Below the pieces are notes generated by a model. That model worked only from the letters and a program-made list of their open reading frames with translations. It was not told the origin of the DNA and made no database searches. From NCBI RefSeq assembly GCF_000349565.1, contig NZ_KB714607.1:87977-151976 (forward strand): a stretch of DNA of 64,000 nt, written 5' to 3'. Shown one piece after another: positions 25,504-33,594 of the stretch. The translations under genes and the position numbers were made by a program. The DNA comes from Curtobacterium flaccumfaciens UCD-AKU (GTDB lineage: Bacteria > Actinomycetota > Actinomycetes > Actinomycetales > Microbacteriaceae). The number at the start of each line of letters is the position of its first letter. Position 1 is the stretch's first letter.

Positions 25504-27132
25504 TCACGTCGCGATCGCCTCCGCCCACCAGCGGTGGTCCGCGAGCACCAGGTACCAGGCACGCCCCTCGGCGTCGACGAGCTGCAGCCGGTGCAGGTGT
25601 CGGCCGCCGGACTCCCACCACCGGACGACGAGTGGCCACGGACCCGCCCAGGCCGTCACGGCAGAGAAGCCGCCGCCCCGGTCGCCCTCGGCACGGAACC
25701 GTTCGGGAGCGCCGGACAGCACGCCGCGCTCGTCGACGTCGACGCTCGCACCACCGGCAGCGACCACGTCGACCGGTCGGGGGCGCTCGAGCACGGTGGC
25801 GGGCGGCGGACCGGGGAGCTTGCCGGGCCACGGACGGTCGCGGACGGTCGCCAGGGCGCGCTCACCACCCGCGGGTGCGTCGCCCCACGGCACGAGCACC
25901 ACGCGCTCGGACAGGGTGCGGCCACCGCCGACGCGCGGACTCACCACACCGTCGTGGCCGACCATGCCCTGGATCCGGGCGAGGCCGTGGTGCACGCGCT
26001 CGTCCGGGCCGGAGCCCCACAGCCCGCGCTCGTGGTTCGCCATGTCGTCGACGGCGACCGGCTCGAGCACGACCGAGGTGACCGGTGCCTCGAGCCCGCT
26101 GGGGTCCACCCCGCCGGCGAGCTGCCACCGCACCCGGTCGACCACGTCGGCGGCGTCGAACCAGCGCGGGTGTGCCCAGGTCCGTTCGAGCAGGATGTCA
26201 CGCTCGTCGACGATCCCCACCCGGATGGTCGTCGCCACGAGCCCCGCGGCCCGGAGTCGCTCGGCGAAGTCGTCGGCGGAGCGTCGGAACGCGAACGCGA
26301 TCTGGTCGGCACGGTCCAGCGGGGGTTCGAACGACGCCTCGACCCGGAGTTCCGGTGGGATCTCCCGCGCCGCGATCTCGCGCGGGTCTCGGCCCGCGGC
26401 CAACCGGTGCAGGAACGCTCCGGCCACACCGAAGCGGTCGCGGACCTGCTCGTCGCCGAGTGCCGCGAAGTCGCCGAGCGTGGTGATGCCGAGCCGGTCG
26501 AGCACCGTCGCGAGGTCGGGGTCGCCGAGCACGCCGAGCGGCAGGTGCGCGAGGAAGTCCGCCGATCCCCCGACGGGCACGAGCCGCACGCGTTCACCGG
26601 GACGCACCGGGCGCGCCCGGGCTGCCTGGTCCGCCGCGAACGGGGTGTCGGCCACCCCGGCCCGCACCGCGGGGGCGCCGTGGTCGGCCGCGATGCCGGC
26701 CAGGGTCGCCGCCGCCGCTCGCTCACCGCCGTAGTACCGGGCCGGCCCGCGGGCGCGGAGCGCGAGGGTGCCCGGCCGCAGCACCTCCACCCCGGGGACC
26801 GCTGCCTCGACCGCACGGATGACGGGCTCGAACGCGCGGTGGTCGAGGGCGTCGTCGTAGGGCTGCACGAGGAGCTCGGGGCACCGCGCCTGCGCCTCCC
26901 GCACGCGGAGTCCCCGCACGACGCCCTGTTCTCGCGCGGACGCCGAACTCGCGAACACGAGCCCCTTCGCGGTCAGGGCGAGGGGCTGCTCCGGCGGGGT
27001 CCCACCGGCCCGAGCAGCCGCGATGACCGGCCAGTCCGGGCACCAGAGCACGATGGTCCGGGTCGGGGGTGGTTCGGGCAGTGCTGCCCCACGGGTGATC
27101 GCGTCGGTCCGGACGCGCCCCGGGGCGATCAC
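25504..27132 (-). CDS. imuB: ImuB, catalytically inactive Y-family polymerase homologue
   Basis: This 542-residue protein bridges DnaE2, the beta clamp and ImuA in the mutasome. Active Y-family polymerases begin with a VDxDxFFA-type metal site. Here the equivalent stretch near residues 28-37 reads IVLWCPDWPV, so the catalytic acidic residues are not conserved, as expected for ImuB. Palm, finger and little-finger-like regions follow up to about residue 350, and the C-terminal 190 residues are less structured. The GTG start overlaps the imuA stop by four bases, which shows translational coupling. Confidence 0.93.
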   Translation of the reverse strand: MIAPGRVRTDAITRGAALPEPPPTRTIVLWCPDWPVIAAARAGGTPPEQPLALTAKGLVFASSASAREQGVVRGLRVREAQARCPELLVQPYDDALDHRAFEPVIRAVEAAVPGVEVLRPGTLALRARGPARYYGGERAAAATLAGIAADHGAPAVRAGVADTPFAADQAARARPVRPGERVRLVPVGGSADFLAHLPLGVLGDPDLATVLDRLGITTLGDFAALGDEQVRDRFGVAGAFLHRLAAGRDPREIAAREIPPELRVEASFEPPLDRADQIAFAFRRSADDFAERLRAAGLVATTIRVGIVDERDILLERTWAHPRWFDAADVVDRVRWQLAGGVDPSGLEAPVTSVVLEPVAVDDMANHERGLWGSGPDERVHHGLARIQGMVGHDGVVSPRVGGGRTLSERVVLVPWGDAPAGGERALATVRDRPWPGKLPGPPPATVLERPRPVDVVAAGGASVDVDERGVLSGAPERFRAEGDRGGGFSAVTAWAGPWPLVVRWWESGGRHLHRLQLVDAEGRAWYLVLADHRWWAEAIAT

Positions 27133-27947
27133 GACGCCACCGCCACGGGCCGCAGCACACGGGTGTCCCCGGAGCCCACCGTCGGCACGGGCGTCGCGGC
27201 CCGGACCGCGCCGTCGGCCGCGGGCAGGAGGAGCTCTGCGGTCGCCGGACGCACCGCACCGGCACGCCCGGTCGCGGTCACGGTGGCCCGGCGCTCCGTC
27301 AGGTGGCCGTGGCCCTGTCCGATGCCGCTCCACGTCGACGACGTGACCCGCAGCGTGACGTCCGCTCCGGGCCAGGACCCGAGCGCGACGAGCGCCCCAC
27401 CACGCTGTCGCAGTCGGGCCGAGAGCCGTGCCACGTCGCCCGGCACGACCCGGCCGAGCGGTCGGGTGAGGACGATCTGCGCGATGTCGGCCATCGCCGC
27501 CGTCACGGCGAGCCACTGGTCGCCCGGATCGGGGACGAGCACGAGCCGCTCCAGGTCGATCCCCGCGGCTGCGGCGGCTTCGATCCCGAAGGACGGCACC
27601 CCGACGACCGCGCACCACGCGCCGGCCGCCGAGGCCGCCTGCAGCATCGTGATCGCGAGCAGCACCGACTCGGGGACGGCGTAGGTGCCACCGACCCGGA
27701 TCGCGCCGCCGGGCAGCAGGGGTTCGAGCGCCGGGGCGGTGGGGAGCCCGGCGGTGTCGACCCGGGTGGACTCCATGTCGGCCACCCGGGACCGCAGGGA
27801 CGTGATGCGGTCGAGCGCGGCCCGCGCGTCGCCCAGGTGATCGGACCCGCGACGCACACCGCCACCGGCCGCACCGCCGCCGCGTGCAGCACCGCTCCGC
27901 CCGCCCCGGTCCGGGGTGGGCGACCGGAGTGCCGCCGCCGTCTGCAT
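27129..27947 (-). CDS. imuA: ImuA, RecA-like mutasome accessory protein
   Basis: This 272-residue protein is the actinobacterial ImuA type (ImuA'), a RecA/SulA-like fold that helps assemble the DnaE2 mutasome. Residues 1-40 are Gly/Arg-rich and probably flexible. The core starts near residue 60 with LPGGAIRVGGTYAVPESV, where RecA has its Walker A loop. The GKT of a functional P-loop is not seen, consistent with the family. I chose the ATG at 27947 because the predicted SOS promoter would start transcription at that base. The longer frame to 28067 crosses both LexA boxes. Confidence 0.9.
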   Translation of the reverse strand: MQTAAALRSPTPDRGGRSGAARGGGAAGGGVRRGSDHLGDARAALDRITSLRSRVADMESTRVDTAGLPTAPALEPLLPGGAIRVGGTYAVPESVLLAITMLQAASAAGAWCAVVGVPSFGIEAAAAAGIDLERLVLVPDPGDQWLAVTAAMADIAQIVLTRPLGRVVPGDVARLSARLRQRGGALVALGSWPGADVTLRVTSSTWSGIGQGHGHLTERRATVTATGRAGAVRPATAELLLPAADGAVRAATPVPTVGSGDTRVLRPVAVAS

Positions 27948-27953
27948 GCCCTC

Positions 27954-27982
27954 ATATTCGAACATGTGTTCGATGATGTCAA
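27954..27982 (-). promoter_or_regulatory. imuA promoter
   Basis: On the minus strand, TTGACA (27977-27982) and GAATAT (27954-27959) are separated by 17 bases. The -10 lies 6 bases before the imuA ATG. The LexA box at 27958-27973 occupies the spacer, the expected place for repression. Confidence 0.75.
27958..27973. promoter_or_regulatory. LexA (SOS) box, proximal
   Basis: TCGAACATGTGTTCGA is a 16-bp palindrome that matches the actinobacterial LexA consensus TCGAAC-N4-GTTCGA exactly. It overlaps the imuA promoter spacer. Confidence 0.92.
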
Positions 27983-28011
27983 TCGCGTCCGACATCTGTG
28001 GACAGTCCGTG

Positions 28012-28027
28012 TCGAACACGTGTTCGA
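28012..28027. promoter_or_regulatory. LexA (SOS) box, distal
   Basis: TCGAACACGTGTTCGA is a second exact, perfectly palindromic LexA site. Its start lies 54 bp from the start of the proximal box, near five helical turns, so two LexA dimers would sit on the same face. It lies 12 bp past the pabB stop codon. Confidence 0.92.
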
Positions 28028-28038
28028 AACGCGGCAGG

Positions 28039-29556
28039 TCACCAGCCGACGGCCGCCCCCACTGCACCGAGCACCGACCGCGTCTTCGTCTCGACCTCGT
28101 CCGCCTCGTCCGCTGCCACCGAGGACCACGTCACCGCTCCCCCGGCTCCCAGCGTCCGGGAACGCACCGCCCCCGACGCGTCGAGCACGGTCACGAGGCT
28201 ACGGATCGCCACCGACAGATCGACCGCCCCACTGGCCGAGAAGTACCCGATCGCGCCGGAGTACACCCCGCGCGGCGCCCCCTCGAGCCGGTCCGCGATC
28301 GCCGTGGCGCTGCGCTTCGGCGCACCCGTCATCGACCCCGGTGGGAACGCCGCGTGCACCACGTCGGCCCGTGACGCCCCCGGCGGCAGCACCGCCCCGA
28401 TCGTCGACACCAGCTGGTGCACGCTGGCGTACGTCTCGACCTCGCACAACCGCTCGACGTGCACCGACCCGGGCACCGCCGTCCGCAGCAGGTCGTTCCG
28501 CAGCAGGTCGACGATCATCACGTTCTCGGCGCGGTCCTTCGGGCTCGTCGCCAGGTCGTCCCGCGCAGCCGCGTCCGCCGCCGCGTCGGCGAGTCGCCGT
28601 CGGGTGCCCTTGATCGGCTCCGCGAGCACCGCTCCGGCCGCGTCGATCCGCAGGAACCGTTCCGGCGACCGGCTCGCCACGCGCAGCGGGCCGAGCCGCA
28701 GGTACGCGCCGAACGGCACGGGGTCCGACGCCCGCATCCGCAGGTACTCGTCCAGGTGCGGGTCCGTACCGGGGCCGCCACGGGCCTCCTGGCCGACCGC
28801 GAAGGCGGTGGTGAGGCAGACCTGGAACGCGTTCCCCTCGCGGATCTCCGCACGGCACACGTCGACCGCCTGCTCGTAGGCGGCGCGCGACACGCGTCCG
28901 GTCGCCGCGGACACCCCGGCCGGGAGGCCCGTGGCCGCGTCGCCGACATCGGCCGACGGCATGCGGGCGGTCGCGTCCTCGAGCCACGCACGGTTGTGCG
29001 CACTGGCCTCCGGTTCGGCGTCGGCGACGAGCGCCAGCGCCCACGCGTCACCGGTGTGGTCGACGACGAGGGCACGGTCGACGAACCGCAGGTCCGCGTC
29101 GGCGTGCCCGTCGGCGGTGCGGTCCGGGCCGTCGGACTCGCGGCCGAGCTCGTACCCGAGGAACCCGACCCACCCGAGCGCGAACCCGCACCCGTCGACC
29201 GGCTCGGGCAGACGGGGCGTGCGTCGGAGCAGGTCCGCGAGCACCGCGAAGGCCGGACGGCCCTCGGAACGAACCCGCCCGAACCACCCCTCGGCGGGCG
29301 CGGCGACCGTCAGGTGCGCACGGCGGCCCTGGTGTCGGAACCGAGCGGCGAACGGCCCGTCCGTCCAGGCCAGCACGGACCAGCGCGCCCGGGGCCGGGC
29401 CGTGGCGGGGGCACCGTCCGGCAGCCCGGAGTCGAGCCACACCAGGTCCCCCGAGACCCGCGCCGCCAGGGCCGCCAGGTCGGGGACGGGGTCGAGTCGG
29501 CGGACCTCGACGCGGACGCCGGGGTCGGGGTCGGTCAGACCGCGGCGATCGTCCAT
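28039..29556 (-). CDS. pabB: Aminodeoxychorismate synthase component I
   Basis: This 505-residue chorismate-binding enzyme aminates chorismate to 4-amino-4-deoxychorismate, the first step to p-aminobenzoate. The core starts near residue 220 (SRAAYEQAV, then REGNAFQVCLT). PIKGT near residue 312 is diagnostic: PabB uses this Lys where anthranilate synthase TrpE has Ala. PKDRAEN, GSMTGAPK and GVYSGAIGY complete the active site. No pabA amidotransferase gene lies nearby. The ATG at 29556 overlaps the end of the epimerase gene by 22 bases. Confidence 0.92.
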   Translation of the reverse strand: MDDRRGLTDPDPGVRVEVRRLDPVPDLAALAARVSGDLVWLDSGLPDGAPATARPRARWSVLAWTDGPFAARFRHQGRRAHLTVAAPAEGWFGRVRSEGRPAFAVLADLLRRTPRLPEPVDGCGFALGWVGFLGYELGRESDGPDRTADGHADADLRFVDRALVVDHTGDAWALALVADAEPEASAHNRAWLEDATARMPSADVGDAATGLPAGVSAATGRVSRAAYEQAVDVCRAEIREGNAFQVCLTTAFAVGQEARGGPGTDPHLDEYLRMRASDPVPFGAYLRLGPLRVASRSPERFLRIDAAGAVLAEPIKGTRRRLADAAADAAARDDLATSPKDRAENVMIVDLLRNDLLRTAVPGSVHVERLCEVETYASVHQLVSTIGAVLPPGASRADVVHAAFPPGSMTGAPKRSATAIADRLEGAPRGVYSGAIGYFSASGAVDLSVAIRSLVTVLDASGAVRSRTLGAGGAVTWSSVAADEADEVETKTRSVLGAVGAAVGW

Positions 29557-30458
29557 GCGGCGGTGTGCGAGGCACCGGGGGCGAGCACCACGAGGCCGCG
29601 GTCCTCGCCGTCGTTGAAGGCGTCGGGCGCGCAGGTCATCGGCTCGACGGCGAGACCCGCGCGGTGGTACTCGGGCACGACGTGGTCGGCGGTGTGCACC
29701 TGGGCCCATCCGCACTCCGGCCCGAAGGTCGCACGGACCCCGTGACCGTCCGCCGCCGTGACGGCGATCGTGGCGAGTCCGCCGGCGTCGCGGTCGAACC
29801 CGGTGAAGGCGTGGTCGATGAACCGGTCGCCGATCAGCGTGGGCGTGCGCAGGTCGAACTCGTCGTGGACGGGGACCAGGTCGGTCGGGATGAGCCGGTC
29901 CGGCGTCACCTCGAGCACCTGGGCGGCGGGGAGCGTCAGGGTCCAGTCGTCGACGGTGCCGGCACCCGCCACGAGGTACGGGTGCGGGCCGGTGCCCCAC
30001 GGCGCGGCCTGGGCCCCGGTGTTCGTCCCGGTGATCGTCGTGTGCAGCCCCTCGGCGTCGAGCCGGTACTCCACGGTGACCTCGACGCGGTACGGGTAGC
30101 CTTCCTGCGCCTGCACGGTCGTGGCGAGCACGACCCGGTCGTCCGCCTGCTCCTGCACCCGGAAGTCGGTCCACGCGACGAGTCCGTGCAGGGCGTGGTG
30201 CCGTGCCGGCTCGGTGAGGGCCAGCTCGTGGTCGACGCCGCCGAAGGAGTACTCGCCGTCGACGATCCGGTTCGGCCACGGAGCCAGGACGGCGCCGCGG
30301 AAGACCGGACGGACCTGGTCGGCGTCGAACGGCACGACCAGGTCACGACCCTCGTGCCGCAGGGTCCGCAGCGTCGCTCCGACCGTGGCGATGTCGGCCG
30401 TGTAGCCGGCGGAGGCGATCCTCAGTGGGGACCCGGACAGCGGCGCGTCGTTGCTCAT
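29535..30458 (-). CDS. Aldose 1-epimerase family protein
   Basis: This 307-residue beta-sandwich protein belongs to the galactose mutarotase family (PF01263). Family features visible are VLAPWPNRIVDGEY near residue 60, ARHHALHGLV near residue 85 with the conserved histidines, and GTGPHPYLV near residue 165 with the catalytic His. A Glu in VVPEYHRAGLAVEPMT near residue 268 would be the base. It interconverts alpha and beta anomers of sugars. The start at 30458 lies 6 bases after a TACGCT hexamer. The coupling to pabB is probably positional only. Confidence 0.88.
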   Translation of the reverse strand: MSNDAPLSGSPLRIASAGYTADIATVGATLRTLRHEGRDLVVPFDADQVRPVFRGAVLAPWPNRIVDGEYSFGGVDHELALTEPARHHALHGLVAWTDFRVQEQADDRVVLATTVQAQEGYPYRVEVTVEYRLDAEGLHTTITGTNTGAQAAPWGTGPHPYLVAGAGTVDDWTLTLPAAQVLEVTPDRLIPTDLVPVHDEFDLRTPTLIGDRFIDHAFTGFDRDAGGLATIAVTAADGHGVRATFGPECGWAQVHTADHVVPEYHRAGLAVEPMTCAPDAFNDGEDRGLVVLAPGASHTAAWTIAAV

Positions 30459-30464
30459 GCGCTC

Positions 30465-30470
30465 AGCGTA
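30465..30470 (-). promoter_or_regulatory. Probable -10 element of the epimerase gene
   Basis: TACGCT on the minus strand lies 6 bases before the ATG at 30458, a leaderless arrangement. Confidence 0.45.
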
Positions 30471-30502
30471 TCGGGCCACCGGGTGGCGATCGGCGCACGA
30501 GA

Positions 30503-30536
30503 AAACCCCCGCCGTTCCGAGGAACGACGGGGGTTT
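30503..30536 (-). terminator. Terminator of the tRNA-Ala gene
   Basis: AAACCCCCGCCGTTCC at 30503-30518 pairs with 30521-30536 with one mismatch. In the direction of tRNA transcription the hairpin ends in TTTTC, so it is a conventional intrinsic terminator. Confidence 0.85.
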
Positions 30537-30540
30537 CGGG

Positions 30541-30613
30541 TGGATCTGAGGGGACTCGAACCCCTGACCCCCTGCATGCCATGCAGGTGCGCTACCAGCT
30601 GCGCCACAGACCC
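30541..30613 (-). tRNA. tRNA-Ala (anticodon GGC)
   Basis: The 73-base gene folds as a full cloverleaf. The acceptor stem GGGTCTG pairs with CAGATCC, with one G-T pair. The anticodon loop is ATGGCAT on a CCTGC/GCAGG stem, giving GGC. The T arm has GTTCGAGTC. The discriminator base is A, and CCA is not encoded. A terminator follows directly. Confidence 0.95.
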
Positions 30614-30721
30614 AGATCGTGTTGCTTCTGCACCAACCGGTTCCCCGGAGGCACCATAGAAGCGTACACCATGCGAACGCCGGGCAACGAAATCGAAGCC
30701 GCCACCCGGGCGCGTCGCTGA

Positions 30722-31096
30722 TCAGGCGGTGTGGTCCACCGGGAGCTCGAGCGGGATGGTCGGGCAGTCGGCCCAGAGACGCTCGAGCGAGTAGTACTGG
30801 CGGTCTTCGTCGTGGAAGACGTGCACGATGACGTCGCCGAAGTCGATGAGGACCCAGCGGCCCTCGGCACGCCCTTCGCGGCGGAGCGTCTTGGCACCGA
30901 GCTCGAGGAGGCGTTCCTCGACGGCATCGGCGATGGACTGCACGTTGCGCTCGTTCCGACCGGTTGCGAGCAGGAACACGTCCGTGAGCTGCAACGGCCC
31001 GGTCACGTCGAGAGCGACGAGGTCCTCGGCCTGCTTGGCGTCAGCCGCGAGTGCTGCGGCCTGCGCGAGTTCCAGTGCGCGAGTGGAGGCGGTCAC
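30722..31096 (-). CDS. rsfS: Ribosome silencing factor RsfS
   Basis: This 124-residue RsfS/Iojap/YbeB protein binds ribosomal protein L14 and blocks subunit joining when nutrients are scarce. Family motifs visible are KQAEDLVALDVTG near residue 21, FLLATGRNERNVQSIAD near residue 42, and GRWVLIDFGDVIVHVFH near residue 83. The GTG at 31096 has a GGAAGGA motif upstream. The frame to 31162 would extend past that site. It lies downstream of nadD and the disordered membrane protein, a common actinobacterial order. Confidence 0.93.
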   Translation of the reverse strand: MTASTRALELAQAAALAADAKQAEDLVALDVTGPLQLTDVFLLATGRNERNVQSIADAVEERLLELGAKTLRREGRAEGRWVLIDFGDVIVHVFHDEDRQYYSLERLWADCPTIPLELPVDHTA

Positions 31097-31158
31097 GGAT
31101 TCCTTCCGGTCGTCGAACCGACGGACAGCCGGTTCGCTTGATGGGTCACGATCATAAG

Positions 31159-31199
31159 CCACCCCGCCGACAGCGGCCAGGCCGGGGTCGGCGGGGTGG
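31159..31199 (-). terminator. Hairpin after the disordered membrane protein gene
   Basis: CCACCCCGCCGAC at 31159-31171 pairs perfectly with 31187-31199 across a 15-base loop. It lies between the membrane protein gene and rsfS, so rsfS may need its own promoter or read-through. Confidence 0.7.
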
Positions 31200-31228
31200 T
31201 GGAGAACGGTCGTCGGGGACGGCAGCGG

Positions 31229-32746
31229 TCAGCCGCCGAACGCATGGGTGGTGACGAGGGCGACGACGATGACCGCCGCTGCGGCGATGCCGACCGAGCC
31301 GAGCGCGACACCGAGGATGAGCGGCGTTCGCGACTCCTTCGGCTTGGCGGCGGCGAGCACGACCTGACGGGTCGAGGTGTGACTGGACACCGCACGGCTC
31401 GCACGCACCGGACTGGCGTCGGTCTCGGGCTGCTCGTCCTGCTGCTCGAGCAGGCGGTCGACCTCGGCCCCGTCGATCGGACGGTGCGACCCGGTCGACG
31501 ACAGCGACGCCGGCAGGTCGATCGATCCGGTGAGGATCACCTCGCCCGTCGCGTTGAGGGCACCCGTCGGGTCGGCCAGGGCCGAGTTCGGCAGGATGAT
31601 CGCGTTGGTGTTCGTCACGGCGACGCGGCGGGTGCCGGTCTCGGCGTCGTGCACCTCGGAGTCGTTCGAGTCGTGCGCCTGCTGCGACCAGTGGCCGGCG
31701 GGCGGCGCGAAGGCCGTGGTCACCGGCTTCGGCTCGGTGGGCCGCTGGAACGCGGCGGGGGCCTTCGGGGCCTCGGTCACGGCGCCGGGCAGCGGGACCT
31801 CGTTCGTGTCGTCGTCCTCGGCGTCGAGCGAGAGCGGGAACACCGCGGGGGTCCCTGCTGCGGCGTTCGTCGGGATCGGGACGGGCGTGACGGCGGGCCG
31901 CGACCCGGGCGCGGTGTCGGCCGACCCGGCCGGAGCGTCGGCGGGCGTCTCGTCGGCCTGGGCATCGTCGGTCGCGTCGTCCGCCGGGGCGTCGAGGACC
32001 GACGCCTCGGGTGCGGTGGCGTCCGGGTCGGTGGCGTCCGAGTCGGTGGCGTCCGATTCGGTGCGGTCCGAGTGGGTGCCGTCCGAGTCGGAGTCGGCGG
32101 GCGGCGACCATGTCGAGCGGTGGCGGCGGGGCTCCTCGGCATGCGCAGCGGCCTCGTCGAGGGCCTCGATCGCGTCCGGGGACCCGTCGGCCTCGGTGGC
32201 TTGCGCGACCGCGGCCTGGTCGAGGACCGTCGGCGCAACGGACTGCTCGTCGCGCTCGGCCTCGGCATCCGGAGTGCTCTGCTGCGCCGCGGCGGGGTCG
32301 ATCGTGTCGACCGAGCCGATGACGTCCTCGACGGTGCGGTCGGAGGACTGCGGCGTGGGGTTCTGCAGCGGAACCGGCAGGACCGCCTGGCGCTCGGCGG
32401 CGCGGAGCTGCCGGATCTGCCGACGGGTGAGTCCACCGCTGCCGGGGACGATCTCGGTCGCGGACGCCGGCGGGAACGGCGGCACACCGGCCGCGGGCGC
32501 CGACACCGGGACGGACGGCGCGGAGCCCGGAGCATCCTGCGCCGAACCCGGCGTGGACGACTGGGCAGGGCCGCCTGGTGCGGGGGCGACGTGCGACCCG
32601 GGGCGACGACGGGACTCGGGGGTCTCGGCCGCGGGCGTGGCGACGGTCGGGGGCGGCGTCGCGGGCTGCGAACCGGCCGCGGCGGCACGCTCCCGCTCGC
32701 GCGCCTGGCGCCGCGACAGGGGCGGCTGCGCGTCGGACGAACTCAT
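31229..32746 (-). CDS. Long disordered protein with a C-terminal membrane anchor
   Basis: This 505-residue protein is mostly Pro, Ala, Ser, Thr and acidic residues and is predicted to be disordered. A single hydrophobic segment at about residues 476-497 is followed by seven residues, which would make it tail-anchored with the bulk in the cytoplasm. A basic motif appears twice, SRRQARERE near residue 11 and [13 protein letters not shown] near residue 107. The start overlaps the nadD stop by four bases (ATGA). I recognise no family. Its place between nadD and rsfS appears shared with relatives, from memory, but its function is unknown. Confidence 0.8.
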   Translation of the reverse strand: MSSSDAQPPLSRRQARERERAAAAGSQPATPPPTVATPAAETPESRRRPGSHVAPAPGGPAQSSTPGSAQDAPGSAPSVPVSAPAAGVPPFPPASATEIVPGSGGLTRRQIRQLRAAERQAVLPVPLQNPTPQSSDRTVEDVIGSVDTIDPAAAQQSTPDAEAERDEQSVAPTVLDQAAVAQATEADGSPDAIEALDEAAAHAEEPRRHRSTWSPPADSDSDGTHSDRTESDATDSDATDPDATAPEASVLDAPADDATDDAQADETPADAPAGSADTAPGSRPAVTPVPIPTNAAAGTPAVFPLSLDAEDDDTNEVPLPGAVTEAPKAPAAFQRPTEPKPVTTAFAPPAGHWSQQAHDSNDSEVHDAETGTRRVAVTNTNAIILPNSALADPTGALNATGEVILTGSIDLPASLSSTGSHRPIDGAEVDRLLEQQDEQPETDASPVRASRAVSSHTSTRQVVLAAAKPKESRTPLILGVALGSVGIAAAAVIVVALVTTHAFGG

Positions 32747-33342
32747 GCAACGCTCCGATACAGATGGTGCTTGGAGATGTACTGGACGACACCGTCGGGA
32801 ACCAAGTACCAGACGGGGGAACCCCGTCGAACCCGGTCACGGCAATCCGTCGACGATATGGCCAGTGCAGGGACTTCGAGCAAGCTTACGTCCCGCTCGG
32901 GCAATCCGGTGATGCTCAAGGCGTGTCCCGGACGCGTCACGGCGACGAAGTGTGCCAGGTCCCAGAGTCCATCATGGTCTTTCCAGTCGACGATCTGCTG
33001 AACGGCGTCTGCGCCCGAGATGAAGACGAGCTGGGCATCCGGTCGTTGTTCGTGCAGGTCCTGCAGCGTGTCGACGGTGTACGTCGGCCCCGGACGGTCG
33101 ATGTCCGCGCGGCTGACGGTGAACATCGGGTTCGACGCGGTGGCGATGACGGTCATCAGGTACCGGTGCTCGGCGTCGGTGACGTCGGACTTCATGTACG
33201 GCTGCCCGGTGGGGACGAAGACGACCTCGTCGAGGTCGAACGCCCGCGCCACCTCGGACGCCGCGACCAGGTGCCCGTGGTGGATGGGGTCGAACGTGCC
33301 ACCCATCACGCCGATGCGTGGCCGTCCGGTGGTCTCGAGCAT
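32743..33342 (-). CDS. nadD: Nicotinate-nucleotide adenylyltransferase
   Basis: This 199-residue nucleotidyltransferase joins nicotinate mononucleotide and ATP to form deamido-NAD. The nucleotide-binding motif [11 protein letters not shown] lies at residues 14-24, and the second family motif [13 protein letters not shown] near residue 171. The usual length is about 190-215 residues. It is followed in overlapping frame by the disordered membrane protein gene and preceded by a 66-residue membrane protein gene. Confidence 0.95.
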   Translation of the reverse strand: MLETTGRPRIGVMGGTFDPIHHGHLVAASEVARAFDLDEVVFVPTGQPYMKSDVTDAEHRYLMTVIATASNPMFTVSRADIDRPGPTYTVDTLQDLHEQRPDAQLVFISGADAVQQIVDWKDHDGLWDLAHFVAVTRPGHALSITGLPERDVSLLEVPALAISSTDCRDRVRRGSPVWYLVPDGVVQYISKHHLYRSVA

Positions 33343-33353
33343 CGAGTGGTCGG

Positions 33354-33554
33354 TCAGATCTTGGTGTGACCGAACTCGTCGACACCCGACTCGTTGTGGC
33401 GGGTGGCCTCGAACTTCTGGGAGTGACGGTACGCCACGTCGCGGAAGCTCCAGGTGACGAAGCCGAGGAAGATGAAGAAGAGGGCGCCGACCATGGGGAA
33501 CACGAACGCGGGCGCCCCGGAGGCGTGCTCAGCAGCTTCTGCGAGGAGGGTCAT
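33354..33554 (-). CDS. Small single-pass membrane protein
   Basis: This 66-residue protein has one hydrophobic helix at about residues 17-36 and a polar C-terminal tail ending FGHTKI. A GAGG motif precedes the ATG. It lies between proA and nadD, 11 bp from the latter. I do not recognise a family. The tail is rich in His and charged residues. The function is unknown. Confidence 0.75.
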   Translation of the reverse strand: MTLLAEAAEHASGAPAFVFPMVGALFFIFLGFVTWSFRDVAYRHSQKFEATRHNESGVDEFGHTKI

Positions 33555-33594
33555 CGTTCGTGCTCCGTTCGGTCGGGGAAAGACGCCGTTCAGT

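Noticed and set aside
23031-26081. Plus-strand frame of 1016 codons opposite dnaE2 and imuB
   Set aside because: It is a shadow of the mutasome genes, with biased composition and no recognisable domain.
27129-28067. Longer imuA starting at 28067 or inside the SOS boxes
   Set aside because: That start would place both LexA boxes and the promoter inside the coding region. The shorter start coincides with the predicted transcription start.
28039-29556. Anthranilate synthase TrpE
   Set aside because: The active-site motif is PIKGT with Lys, which marks PabB, and no other trp genes are nearby.
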